Source: Streptomyces sp. XM83C (GTDB lineage Bacteria > Actinomycetota > Actinomycetes > Streptomycetales > Streptomycetaceae). From it: 36,487 bases of DNA. Of the stretch, positions 24,940 to 32,727 are shown in pieces (within the stretch, counting starts at the first letter, position 1; each line of letters starts with the position of its first letter). Below the pieces are notes generated by a model. That model ran no database searches. It had not been told where the DNA came from and saw only the letters and a program-made list of their open reading frames with translations. Location: contig NZ_JALLGL010000028.1 of the NCBI RefSeq assembly GCF_023072675.1, forward strand, positions 1 to 36,487. Direction: 5' to 3'. The translations under genes and the position numbers were made by a program.

Positions 24940-26118
24940 ATGACCTCGACGGAGGCCGTCCACGCGCTCCTCGCCGAGTTCCCGGTCGTCGACGGACACA
25001 ACGACCTGCCCTGGGCGCTGCGCAAACAGGTCCGCTACGACCTCGCCGCCCGGGACATCGCCCACGACCAGAGCGCCCACCTGCACACCGATCTGCGTCG
25101 GCTGCGCGCGGGCGGCGTCGGCGCGCAGTACTGGTCGGTGTACGTCCCCGCGGACTTGCCCGAGCCGGTGCCGGCGACGCTGGAGCAGATCGACTGCGTA
25201 CGGCAGCTCGCCGACCGCTACCCGGCCGAGCTGCGCCTCGCGACGACCGCCGCCGACATGGAGGAGGCGCGCCGCGAGGGCCGTATCGCCTCCCTCATGG
25301 GCGCCGAGGGCGGCCACTCGATCGCCAACTCGCTGGGCACCCTGCGCGGCCTGTACGCGCTCGGCGTGCGCTACATGACCCTCACCCACAACGACAACGT
25401 CGACTGGGCGGACTCCGCGACGGACGAGCCGAAGGCGGGCGGCCTGACCGCGTTCGGCCGTGAGGTCGTACGGGAGATGAACCGGCTCGGCATGCTCGTC
25501 GACCTCTCGCACGTCGCCGCGACGACGATGCGGGACGCCCTCGACACCTCCACCGCGCCGGTGATCTTCTCCCACTCCTCCGCCCGCGCGGTCTGCGACC
25601 ACCCCCGCAACATCCCCGACGACGTGCTGGAACGCCTGCCCGCCAACGGCGGCATGGCGATGGTCACCTTCGTACCGAAGTTCGTCCTCCAGGCCGCCGT
25701 CGACTGGACGGCCGCGGCGGACGACAACCTTCGCGCGCACGGCTTCCACCACCTCGACACCACCCCGGAGGCGATGAGGATCCACCGCGCCTTCGAGGAG
25801 AGGAACCCGCGGCCCGTCGCCACCGCCGCCATGGTCGCCGACCACCTCGACCACATGCGCGAGGTCGCCGGCATCGACCACCTCGGCATCGGCGGCGACT
25901 ACGACGGCACCGCCTTCACGCCCGACGGGCTGGACGATGTCTCCGGCTACCCGAACCTGCTCGCGGAACTCCTGGACCGCGGCTGGTCCAGGTCCGACCT
26001 CGCCAAGCTGACCTGGCAGAACGCGGTACGGGTGCTCGGCGCCGCCGAGGACGTGGCCCGCCATCTGCGCACCACCCGCGGGCCGTCCAACGCCACCATC
26101 GAGGCGCTGGACGGCTGA
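24940..26118 (+). CDS. M19-family (membrane dipeptidase-like) zinc dipeptidase
   Basis: 392 residues. The metal-site pattern is complete: H20 and D22 in [10 protein letters not shown], the bridging Glu of MGAEGGHSI, His in VDLSHV and FSHSSARA, and Asp in IGGDYDGT. No signal peptide, so it is cytoplasmic, unlike mammalian renal dipeptidase. It cleaves dipeptides and may act on D-amino-acid or dehydro forms. The start is ATG 24940, five bases after purE, and the gene appears to ride on the purKE transcript. The ribosome site (GGAGCTGACGCCG) overlaps the purE end. No metabolic link to purines is obvious. Confidence 0.94.
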   Translation: MTSTEAVHALLAEFPVVDGHNDLPWALRKQVRYDLAARDIAHDQSAHLHTDLRRLRAGGVGAQYWSVYVPADLPEPVPATLEQIDCVRQLADRYPAELRLATTAADMEEARREGRIASLMGAEGGHSIANSLGTLRGLYALGVRYMTLTHNDNVDWADSATDEPKAGGLTAFGREVVREMNRLGMLVDLSHVAATTMRDALDTSTAPVIFSHSSARAVCDHPRNIPDDVLERLPANGGMAMVTFVPKFVLQAAVDWTAAADDNLRAHGFHHLDTTPEAMRIHRAFEERNPRPVATAAMVADHLDHMREVAGIDHLGIGGDYDGTAFTPDGLDDVSGYPNLLAELLDRGWSRSDLAKLTWQNAVRVLGAAEDVARHLRTTRGPSNATIEALDG

Positions 26119-26129
26119 CAGCCACCGGT

Positions 26130-26175
26130 CCGGCGGAGGACGGCGCCGTCCAGGGCGCCGCCGCTCCTCCGCCGG
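26130..26175. terminator. Bidirectional terminator hairpin
   Basis: Perfect 11-bp arms CCGGCGGAGGA (26130-26140) and TCCTCCGCCGG (26165-26175) flank a loop that starts with a 14-bp palindrome, GGACGGCGCCGTCC (26138-26151). The right arm ends just before the VOC gene stop on the minus strand, and the left lies 11 bases past the dipeptidase stop, so it serves both convergent genes. Confidence 0.7.
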
Positions 26176-26571
26176 TCAGATCCGCTGGTCCTCAGGGATC
26201 CGGCAGAGGCAGAACGGATGCCCAGCCGGGTCGGCGTACACCCGGAAGTCCTCCTCGTCGACCCGCTGCAGCGGGCGCGCGCCCAGCGCCAGCACCCGCT
26301 TCTCGGCCGCGTCGACCTCCTCCCAGGTGGCGCCCGCGTCCAGGTCCAGATGGAACTGCTGGGCGTTGCGGTCGGCGCGCGGCCACTCCGGCGGCGTGTG
26401 ATCCGGGGAGAGCTGGAACGCCAGCCGCGGGCCGCCCGGCACCATCAGGACGACCCAGGACGGGTCCTGCTCCTCGGGCTCACCGCCGACGATCTCCGCG
26501 TAGAAGCGGGCCAGCGCCCGCGGATCGGGGCAGTCGACGACGACATTGCGCAGACGGGCGAACCGGGCCAT
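26176..26571 (-). CDS. VOC-family (glyoxalase-like) protein, first paralogue
   Basis: 131 residues with one VOC module pair: ARLRNVVVDCPDPRALARFY at the N terminus, then VLMVPGGPRLAFQLSPDHTP and RNAQQFHLDLDAG, ending with FRVYADPAGHPFCLC. The start is ATG 26571, with GAGGAGG upstream. It lies 87 bp downstream of a close paralogue (26659-27018), sharing the HTPPEWPRAD/HVPPKWPSAE region and the C-terminal PAGHPFCLC, so the pair arose by duplication. VOC proteins include glyoxalases, dioxygenases and resistance proteins; the substrate cannot be read. The array at 27041-27101 may control both. Confidence 0.88.
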   Translation of the reverse strand: MARFARLRNVVVDCPDPRALARFYAEIVGGEPEEQDPSWVVLMVPGGPRLAFQLSPDHTPPEWPRADRNAQQFHLDLDAGATWEEVDAAEKRVLALGARPLQRVDEEDFRVYADPAGHPFCLCRIPEDQRI

Positions 26572-26658
26572 GGAAAATCCTCCTCGGTCGGCGGAGACGC
26601 ACGGTCGGGACGGCCGGCGGCCCCGCGGCAGCTGGCACATCGGCGGCCGGGCGCCGGA

Positions 26659-27018
26659 TCAGCAGGCGCACAGACAGAACGGGTGCCCAGCCGGGTCGGC
26701 GTAGACACGGAAAGTGCGGGACCTGTCGTCCGCGTCGAGCGGCCTCGCGCCCGCCGCCAGCGCCTTCGCCTCGGCCGCGTCCAGGTCAGGCACGCTCAGG
26801 TCGAGATGCAGCTGCTGCGAGTGCTCGGCCGACGGCCACTTCGGCGGCACGTGCCCCTCGGCCGCCTGGAACGCCAGCGTCCGCCCGCCGGGCAGCTTCA
26901 GATCGACCCAGTCGCCCTCGCCCTCCGTGGTCCCGCCGAGCAGCTCCGCGTAGAAGGCGGCGAGCTTGCCCGGGTCGGGGCAGTCCAGGACGACGGCACC
27001 CAGTTCGGCGACGGCCAT
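26659..27018 (-). CDS. VOC-family (glyoxalase-like) protein, second paralogue
   Basis: 119 residues, a paralogue of the downstream VOC protein: AELGAVVLDCPDPGKLAAFY, the core WVDLKLPGGRTLAFQAAEGH, SQQLHLDLSV and the C-terminal FRVYADPAGHPFCLCAC. The start is ATG 27018, with GAGGAGG at about 8 bases. It is first in a two-gene minus-strand unit, upstream of the other paralogue. The five GGTAAC/GTTACC copies at 27041-27101 begin 23 bases before its start, and the CGNR-type regulator is divergent. VOC function is unknown here; a detoxification role would be a guess. Confidence 0.88.
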   Translation of the reverse strand: MAVAELGAVVLDCPDPGKLAAFYAELLGGTTEGEGDWVDLKLPGGRTLAFQAAEGHVPPKWPSAEHSQQLHLDLSVPDLDAAEAKALAAGARPLDADDRSRTFRVYADPAGHPFCLCAC

Positions 27019-27040
27019 GACGTTCCTCCTCGCTCACGGG

Positions 27041-27101
27041 GTTACCTGTATGGAACGGGTAACCGGTAACGGTTACCGCATGCTCCCGTATTACAGGTAA
27101 C
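27041..27101. promoter_or_regulatory. Dense GGTAAC/GTTACC palindrome array, candidate operator
   Basis: Five copies of GGTAAC or its complement occur in 61 bp: 27041-27046, 27058-27063, 27065-27070, 27072-27077 and 27096-27101. The outer GTTACCTGTA (27041-27050) and TACAGGTAAC (27092-27101) are a perfect 10-bp inverted repeat. Nested inside, GGTAACCG (27058-27065) and CGGTTACC (27070-27077) make a perfect 8-bp palindrome with a GTAA loop. It lies between the divergent VOC pair and the CGNR-type regulator. Confidence 0.75.
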
Positions 27102-27178
27102 GTCGCAAGGGGAATACGGCCCCGAAGAGGCCGGGTGGACGCGGAAACCGCGTGGGACGCGGGAGGTAGCGTGCAGCC

Positions 27179-27685
27179 ATGACGGAGAGATCACCCGCGC
27201 CGGGCGGGCTGGCTCTGGTCGAGTCCCTGGTCAACACCATCGACCTCGAGTCCGGCGCCGACGCGCTGGACACGGCCGAGGGCCGCGCGCGCTTCGGGCT
27301 CACCGAGCCGGACGTGGACGCGGCACGCGAACTGCGCGAGTCGCTGCGCGCCGCCCTGCTCGCCCACGCCGGGCACCCCCCGCACCGCACCGTCACCCCG
27401 CTCGCCGGCCTGCTCGCGGCGGCCCCGCTCGTCGTCACCGTCGACCCCGCCGACGGCTCGGCGGCCCTCGCCCCCGCCGACGAGGGCCCGCTGCTGTCGA
27501 GGGTGGCCGCCGCCGTCGCCGAGGCGGTCGTGGCCGGCACCTGGATGCGGCTCAAGGCCTGCGAGGCGGACACCTGCCACTGGGCGTACTACGACCGCAG
27601 CCCGGCCGGACGCAGCCGCTGGTGCTCGATGCAGGTGTGCGGGGCGCGCGCGAAGATGCGGCGCTACCGGGCGAAGGGCGCGTGA
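27179..27685 (+). CDS. CGNR-type zinc-finger protein (ABATE-like N terminus), probable regulator
   Basis: 168 residues. The N-terminal 110 form the helical ABATE-like region of this family (LALVESLVNTIDLESGADAL). The C-terminal zinc finger has C128, C133, C149 and C154 (LKACEADTCHWAYYDR, then RSRWCSMQVCGARAKMRRYR). The family name motif C-G-N-R reads C-G-A-R here (154-157). The start is ATG 27179, with GGGAGG upstream; a TAGCGT box ends six bases before the ATG, so a leaderless start is also possible. It is divergent from the VOC pair across the array at 27041-27101, and I infer that it binds there. Such proteins are thought to be transcription factors, but few have been tested. Confidence 0.88.
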   Translation: MTERSPAPGGLALVESLVNTIDLESGADALDTAEGRARFGLTEPDVDAARELRESLRAALLAHAGHPPHRTVTPLAGLLAAAPLVVTVDPADGSAALAPADEGPLLSRVAAAVAEAVVAGTWMRLKACEADTCHWAYYDRSPAGRSRWCSMQVCGARAKMRRYRAKGA

Positions 27686-27719
27686 GCCCCGGGGCGCGTG
27701 GTGCAGAATGCGTCAGTGG

Positions 27720-27756
27720 CGCCGTTTCGGCCGACTGAGCCTCGGCCGAAACGGCG
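27720..27756. terminator. Strong bidirectional terminator hairpin
   Basis: Perfect 15-bp arms, CGCCGTTTCGGCCGA (27720-27734) and its complement (27742-27756), with a seven-base loop. It lies 34 bases past the CGNR-type stop and 26 bases past the UDP-glucose dehydrogenase stop, serving both convergent genes. Confidence 0.9.
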
Positions 27757-27782
27757 TCCGCCGCCCCGGCCCGCAAGGACGG

Positions 27783-29126
27783 CTACGCCGTCGGCCGCCC
27801 CATCGCCCGGTACGTCCACCCGGCCCGGCGCCACAGCTCCGGGTCCAGGGCGTTGCGGCCGTCCAGGATCACCCGGGCCGCGGCCACCTCGCCCAGCGCG
27901 GCCGGGTCCAGCTCCCGGAACTCGGCCCACTCCGTCAGATGCAGTACGACATCGGCGCCGCGCACCGCGTCCAGCGCCGTGTCGGCGTAGCCGAGCGTCG
28001 GGAAGATACGCCGGGCGTTCTCCATGCCCTTCGGGTCGTAGACGGTCACCTGGCCGCCCTGGAGGTGGATCTGCCCGGCCACGTTCAGCGCGGGCGAGTC
28101 CCGTACGTCGTCGGAGTCCGGCTTGAACGTGGCGCCCAGCACCGCGACCCGCCTGCCGAGGAACGGCCCGCCGCCCAGCGCCTGCCGGGCCAGCTCCACC
28201 ATCTGGCCGCGCTGGCGCATGTTGATGGAGTCGATCTCCCGCAGGAACGTCAGCGCCTGGTCGGCGCCCAGCTCACCGGCGCGCGCCATGAACGCGCGGA
28301 TGTCCTTCGGCAGGCAGCCGCCGCCGAAGCCGATGCCGGCCCGCAGGAACTTCCGGCCGATCCGGTCGTCGTACCCGATGGCCTCCGCGAGCTTCGCCAC
28401 ATCACCGCCGGCCGCCTCGCACACCTCGGCCATCGCGTTGATGAAGGAGATCTTCGTGGCGAGGAAGGAGTTCGCGGCCGTCTTCACCAGCTCGGCCGTC
28501 GGGAAGTCCGTCACCACGAACGGCGAGCCCTCCGACACCGGCGTCGCGTACACCTCGCGCAGCAGCTTCTCCGCGCGGTCGCTGCGCACCCCGACCACGA
28601 TCCGGTCCGGGTGCAGCGTGTCCTGCACGGCGAAGCCCTCCCGCAGGAACTCCGGGTTCCACGCCAGCTCCGCGTCCGCCCCCGCCGGGGCGTGCTCGGT
28701 GAGGTAGGCGGCGAGCCGGTCCGCCGAGCCGACCGGCACGGTCGACTTGCCGACGACCAGCGCGGGGCCGGTCAGATGCGGGGCGAGCGAGGCGATCGCG
28801 GCGTCGACGTACGACATGTCGGCGGCGTACTCGCCGTGCCGCTGCGGAGTGTTCACGCACACGAAGTGGACGTCGCCGAACGCGGCGACCTCCGCGTAGT
28901 CGGTGGTGAAGCGCAGCCGCCCGGTCGAGCCCGCGATGCCCTCGACGTGCTTGCGGAGCAGCTCCTCCAGACCCGGCTCGTACATGGGGACCTCGCCCCG
29001 CCGGAGCATGTCGATCTTCTCCGGCACGACGTCGAGGCCGAGCACCTCGAAGCCCAGTTCCGCCATGGCCGCGGCGTGGGTGGCGCCGAGATAACCGGTG
29101 CCGATCACGGTGATCTTGAGGGCCAT
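27783..29126 (-). CDS. UDP-glucose 6-dehydrogenase family protein
   Basis: 447 residues, full length for UDP-glucose/GDP-mannose dehydrogenases. It oxidises a UDP-sugar twice with NAD+ (UDP-glucose to UDP-glucuronate). The NAD fold starts at TVIGTGYLGATHA, and the central and C-terminal domains follow: WNPEFLREG, KTAANSFLATKISFIN, the catalytic Cys271 in GFGGGCLPKD and FKPDSDDVRDSPAL. The start is ATG 29126, with TGGAG six bases upstream. It converges with the CGNR-type gene and is divergent from acyl-CoA dehydrogenase. No glycosyltransferase cluster is adjacent, so the end product is unclear. UDP-N-acetylmannosamine dehydrogenase is a less likely alternative. Confidence 0.95.
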   Translation of the reverse strand: MALKITVIGTGYLGATHAAAMAELGFEVLGLDVVPEKIDMLRRGEVPMYEPGLEELLRKHVEGIAGSTGRLRFTTDYAEVAAFGDVHFVCVNTPQRHGEYAADMSYVDAAIASLAPHLTGPALVVGKSTVPVGSADRLAAYLTEHAPAGADAELAWNPEFLREGFAVQDTLHPDRIVVGVRSDRAEKLLREVYATPVSEGSPFVVTDFPTAELVKTAANSFLATKISFINAMAEVCEAAGGDVAKLAEAIGYDDRIGRKFLRAGIGFGGGCLPKDIRAFMARAGELGADQALTFLREIDSINMRQRGQMVELARQALGGGPFLGRRVAVLGATFKPDSDDVRDSPALNVAGQIHLQGGQVTVYDPKGMENARRIFPTLGYADTALDAVRGADVVLHLTEWAEFRELDPAALGEVAAARVILDGRNALDPELWRRAGWTYRAMGRPTA

Positions 29127-29269
29127 GGGTGCTCCAGAGGTCTACGGCATGTCGTGCGCGCCCGAGCATAGCCGGGGCGCCCGGGCCCTCCGTCCGGGGC
29201 ATCGGGGCGGGCCCCACCGGGAAATTTCCCCTCTGTCGCCAAGCTCACGTACCCGCCTTCGGCAGGGCC

Positions 29270-29301
29270 CTACTAAAATTGAGTTACTTAACGGTAGTTA
29301 G
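29270..29301 (+). promoter_or_regulatory. A/T-rich promoter-like region before acyl-CoA dehydrogenase
   Basis: An A/T-rich island, in otherwise GC-rich sequence, contains TACTAAAATTGAGTTACTT and then AACGGTAGTTAGC, 36-67 bases before the acyl-CoA dehydrogenase start. GTTACTTAACGGTAGTTA has a partial two-fold look reminiscent of TetR-type operators of fatty-acid genes. I cannot pick -35 and -10 boxes with confidence. Confidence 0.35.
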
Positions 29302-29336
29302 CGCCACCATCGCAGCGTTTTGGAGCGTGAGAGACC

Positions 29337-30494
29337 TTGGCCGGATCGGCTGACTTCGACCTGTACCGCCCGTCCGAGGAGCACGACATGCTCCGCGACG
29401 CCGTCCGCGCGCTGGCCGAGGCGAAGATCGCGCCGTACGCCGCCGCGGTCGACGAGGAGGCCCGCTTCCCGCAGGAGGCGCTCGACGCCCTCGTCGCCAA
29501 CGACCTGCACGCCGTGCACGTCCCCGAGGAGTACGGCGGCGCCGGCGCCGACGCCCTGGCGACGGTCATCGTGATCGAGGAGGTGGCCCGCGTCTGCGCG
29601 TCCTCCTCCCTCATCCCGGCCGTGAACAAGCTGGGCTCGCTCCCGGTGATCCTCTCCGGCTCCGAGGAGCTGAAGAAGAAGTACATGGCGCCGCTCGCCA
29701 AGGGCGACGCGATGTTCTCGTACTGCCTGTCCGAGCCCGACGCGGGCTCCGACGCCGCCGGCATGAAGACCCGCGCGGTCCGCGACGGCGACCACTGGGT
29801 CCTCAACGGCGTCAAGCGCTGGATCACCAACGCGGGTGTCTCCGAGTTCTACACGGTGATGGCCGTCACCGACCCGTCGAAGCGCTCCAAGGGCATCTCC
29901 GCGTTCGTCGTGGAGAAGTCCGACGAGGGTGTCTCCTTCGGCGCCCCGGAGAAGAAGCTCGGCATCAAGGGCTCCCCGACCCGCGAGGTCTACCTCGACA
30001 ACGTCCGCATCCCCGCCGACCGCATGATCGGCGAGGAGGGCACGGGCTTCGCCACCGCGATGAAGACGCTGGACCACACCCGCATCACCATCGCCGCGCA
30101 GGCCCTCGGCATCGCGCAGGGCGCCCTCGACTACGCCAAGGGCTATGTGAAGGAGCGCAAGCAGTTCGGCAAGCCGATCGCCGACTTCCAGGGCATCCAG
30201 TTCATGCTCGCCGACATGGCGATGAAGATCTCGGCCGCCCGCGCCCTCACCTACCAGGCCGCCGCCGCCTCCGAGCGCGGCGACGCCGACCTGACGTACC
30301 TCGGCGCCGCCGCCAAGTGCTTCGCCTCCGACGTCGCCATGGAGGTCACCACGGACGCCGTCCAGCTCCTCGGCGGCTACGGCTACACCCGCGACTACCC
30401 GGTCGAGCGGATGATGCGCGACGCGAAGATCACGCAGATCTATGAAGGCACGAACCAAGTTCAGCGGATCGTGATGGCCCGCAACCTGCCGTAG
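29337..30494 (+). CDS. Acyl-CoA dehydrogenase (FAD)
   Basis: 385 residues, the short/medium-chain acyl-CoA dehydrogenase length. It makes the trans-2-enoyl-CoA in beta-oxidation or branched-chain acid breakdown. Visible are VPEEYGGAGAD, the FAD-binding YCLSEPDAGSDAAGMKTRAV and WITNAGVSEFYTVMAV segments, ERKQFGKPIADFQGIQFMLA, QLLGGYGYTRDYPVERMMRD, and the catalytic Glu370 in QIYEGTNQVQRIVMARNL. The start is TTG 29337, with GGAG 11 bases upstream. It is divergent from the UDP-glucose dehydrogenase and converges with an acyl-CoA thioesterase across a giant hairpin. The electron acceptor would be an ETF encoded elsewhere. Confidence 0.96.
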   Translation: MAGSADFDLYRPSEEHDMLRDAVRALAEAKIAPYAAAVDEEARFPQEALDALVANDLHAVHVPEEYGGAGADALATVIVIEEVARVCASSSLIPAVNKLGSLPVILSGSEELKKKYMAPLAKGDAMFSYCLSEPDAGSDAAGMKTRAVRDGDHWVLNGVKRWITNAGVSEFYTVMAVTDPSKRSKGISAFVVEKSDEGVSFGAPEKKLGIKGSPTREVYLDNVRIPADRMIGEEGTGFATAMKTLDHTRITIAAQALGIAQGALDYAKGYVKERKQFGKPIADFQGIQFMLADMAMKISAARALTYQAAAASERGDADLTYLGAAAKCFASDVAMEVTTDAVQLLGGYGYTRDYPVERMMRDAKITQIYEGTNQVQRIVMARNLP

Positions 30495-30646
30495 CAGGGT
30501 TTCGGCAGGTCAGAGGCGGTTCTGAGGCTCCGGAGGAGCGCTCTCGGCCTTCTGCCCGTTGCGGCCTGACCAGGGCCGTTCATGGGCGTCATGCCGGGCA
30601 GATCCTGGGGAGCCGGTGACTCGAGAACAGCCGCTGACGTCGAGCA

Positions 30647-30662
30647 CCGGTCGATCGACCGG
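30647..30662. repeat. 16-bp perfect palindrome
   Basis: CCGGTCGATCGACCGG reads the same on both strands and ends four bases before the 64-bp palindrome at 30667. It may extend the terminator structure or be a separate protein-binding site. Confidence 0.7.
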
Positions 30663-30666
30663 CGCG

Positions 30667-30730
30667 ACCGGCACAACGTGCACGGCCCGACCCCGGACAT
30701 CCGGGGTCGGGCCGTGCACGTTGTGCCGGT
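30667..30730. terminator. 64-bp hairpin with perfect 31-bp arms
   Basis: The arms at 30667-30697 and 30700-30730 are perfectly complementary over 31 bp, with a two-base loop (30698-30699). The left arm begins ACCGGCACAACGTGCACGGC. The structure lies between the convergent acyl-CoA dehydrogenase (ends 30494) and thioesterase (ends 30767). It is far longer than an ordinary terminator needs to be, and the DNA could extrude a cruciform. Otherwise the 272-bp gap holds only the palindrome at 30647-30662. Confidence 0.9.
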
Positions 30731-30766
30731 GCGGGACGCGTCCGTTCGGGACGCGGTGCCGGAGGT

Positions 30767-31324
30767 TCAGTCCTCGAAGCCCTCCGCCGCCCGCTTCTCG
30801 CGCAGCTCGCGGATGGCGCGGCGGCGGGCCAGTCGGTGGGTGCGGCGGATCTGCGCCTCCTGGTAGCGGCGCTTGTCGCGTTCCGTCTCCGGGATCACCG
30901 GCGGCACCGGGCGCGGCCTGCCCTCGGCGTCGACGGCGGCGAAGACGAGGTAGGCCGAGCCGACCTGCGTCGCCGGCGCGGACTCGTTCCAGCGCTCGGC
31001 GAGGACCCGTACACCCACCTCCATGGAGGTCCGGCCGGTCCAGTTCACCTGGGCTTTCACATGGACGAGGTCGCCGACGCGGACCGGCTCCAGGAACACC
31101 ATCTCGTCCATCGACGCGGTCACCGCGGGACCGCCGGAGTGCCGGCCCGCCACCGCCCCGGCCGCGTCGTCGACCAGTTTCATGATCACGCCACCGTGCA
31201 CCGTCCCCAGAAGGTTGGTGTCGTTGTGGGTCATGATGTGGCTGAGCGTGGTGCGGGATGCCGAGGTCGGCTTGCCCGGGATTTCCGGAGTCGCCGAAGC
31301 CGCGGCGAAGGCCTGGTCTGTCAT
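30767..31324 (-). CDS. Acyl-CoA thioesterase (hotdog fold)
   Basis: 185 residues. A 4HBT/hotdog domain (25-145) with LSHIMTHNDTNLLGTVHGGV and IMKLVDDAAGAVAGRHS, the active-site signature of acyl-CoA hydrolases such as YciA/BFIT, then MVFLEPVRVGDLVHVKAQVN. It cleaves acyl-CoA to free acid and CoA. The C-terminal 40 residues (ERDKRRYQEAQIRRTHRLAR onwards) form a very basic helix beyond the core, not required in the family. The start is ATG 31324, with AAGGTGGAGG upstream; the frame stays open to 31582 without a ribosome site. It is divergent from the LCP gene, and convergent with the acyl-CoA dehydrogenase, suggesting a shared role in acyl-CoA balance. Confidence 0.93.
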   Translation of the reverse strand: MTDQAFAAASATPEIPGKPTSASRTTLSHIMTHNDTNLLGTVHGGVIMKLVDDAAGAVAGRHSGGPAVTASMDEMVFLEPVRVGDLVHVKAQVNWTGRTSMEVGVRVLAERWNESAPATQVGSAYLVFAAVDAEGRPRPVPPVIPETERDKRRYQEAQIRRTHRLARRRAIRELREKRAAEGFED

Positions 31325-31443
31325 GGCCTCCACCTTATGCTGAGGCGACATCTGCGGACTTTGTGTTGACTTCGCAACAGCCGGGCTGTGATTTTCCGAC
31401 GGAGCTTGTAAGGAACACCTCCGCGCCCTGCACACTGGGGCCC

Positions 31444-32727
31444 ATGAATGACTGGCCCCAGGGTTGGCCCGGCGACGACAACCGCGGCACCCCCCGCTAC
31501 GGACGTGGCAGCGCAGGCGCGCAGCCCGAAGGCGCCCGCGTGATGCGGCAGGTCCGCCGCGGCCCGGCCGCACCGCCCGCACAGGGCGGCGGCCACGGCG
31601 GGCAGATCCCGCCGCAGCCGTCGTACACCGACGGCCGTGAGGCCCAGGGCCCCGGCGGCTACGACAGCGGCTACAACACCGGCCAGGTCTACGGCACCCC
31701 CGGTGGCCGCGGCCCCGCCGGCACCGCCGAGGGGGGCCCGCGCCCGGCGCCGAACTGGCGCAAGCGCATCAAGTGGACCGCGATCACCGTCGCCGCCGTG
31801 GTGGTCGTCACCACCGTCAGCACCTACTTCTGGGCCGACTCCAAGCTGCGCCGCGAGGTCGACCTGTCCACGGTGATCGACCGGCCCGAGGCCGGTGAGG
31901 GCACCAACTACCTCATCGTCGGCTCCGACAGCCGTGAGGGCCTGTCCAAGGAGGACAAGAAGAAGCTCCACACCGGCTCCGCCGAGGGCAAGCGCACCGA
32001 CTCGATGATGATTCTGCACGTCGGCGACAACGGCGACACGCTCATCTCACTGCCCCGCGACTCGGACGTGGAGATCCCCACCTACAAGGGCTCGGAGTCC
32101 GGCAAGACCTTCCAGGGCACCGGCCGGCACACCAAGCTGAACGCCGCCTACGCCGAGGACGGGCCGACGCTGCTGGTCCGCACCGTCGAGTTCAACACCG
32201 GCCTGCACATCGACCACTACGTCGAGATCGGCTTCGCCGGCTTCGCCAACATCGTGGACGCGGTCGGCGGCGTCGAGATCACCATCGACAAGCCGTTCAA
32301 GGACAAGTACTCCGGCGCCGACTTCCAGGCCGGCAAGCAGACCCTCGACGGCCAGCAGGCCCTCGCGTTCGTCCGCACCCGGCACGCCTTCGCCGCGTCC
32401 GACCTGGAACGCACCAAGAACCAGCAGAAGTTCCTCGCCGCGCTCGCCCACCAGGTGGCGACCCCGGCGACGGTCCTCAACCCGTTCAAGTTCTATCCGA
32501 CGATGGGCGCGGGCCTGGACTCCCTCATCGTCGACAAGGACATGTCCCTGTGGGACCTGGCGTCCATGTTCTTCGCGATGAAGGGCGTCAACGGCGGCGA
32601 CGGCACGTCGATGAACATGCCGATCTCCGGCTCCCGCGGCGGCAACCTCGTCTGGGACAAGGCGAAAGTGAAGCAGCTCGTGAAGGAGCTGAACAACGAC
32701 GAGAAGGTCACGGTGAAGGGTGACTGA
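31444..32727 (+). CDS. LCP-family (LytR-CpsA-Psr) glycopolymer transferase
   Basis: 427 residues. A disordered Gly/Pro/Gln-rich cytoplasmic part (1-105), one membrane helix (111-130, WTAITVAAVVVVTTVSTYFW) and an extracellular LCP domain (150-370). Key residues are D162/R164 (VGSDSREGL), R184/D186 (GKRTDSMMILHV) and R205/D206 (SLPRDSDVEIP). Such proteins attach teichoic acid, arabinogalactan or capsule polymers to peptidoglycan using lipid-linked precursors. No LytR_C domain, unlike the other LCP at 34952-36487. The start is ATG 31444; there is no ribosome site. CACACT lies seven bases upstream, so a leaderless mRNA is possible. It overlaps the HAD gene by eight bases. Confidence 0.93.
   Translation: MNDWPQGWPGDDNRGTPRYGRGSAGAQPEGARVMRQVRRGPAAPPAQGGGHGGQIPPQPSYTDGREAQGPGGYDSGYNTGQVYGTPGGRGPAGTAEGGPRPAPNWRKRIKWTAITVAAVVVVTTVSTYFWADSKLRREVDLSTVIDRPEAGEGTNYLIVGSDSREGLSKEDKKKLHTGSAEGKRTDSMMILHVGDNGDTLISLPRDSDVEIPTYKGSESGKTFQGTGRHTKLNAAYAEDGPTLLVRTVEFNTGLHIDHYVEIGFAGFANIVDAVGGVEITIDKPFKDKYSGADFQAGKQTLDGQQALAFVRTRHAFAASDLERTKNQQKFLAALAHQVATPATVLNPFKFYPTMGAGLDSLIVDKDMSLWDLASMFFAMKGVNGGDGTSMNMPISGSRGGNLVWDKAKVKQLVKELNNDEKVTVKGD

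Noticed and set aside
29328..29336. Alternative GTG start for acyl-CoA dehydrogenase
   Set aside because: The GTG at 29327 is not in frame with the protein; TTG 29337 is the in-frame start that gives the normal family N terminus.
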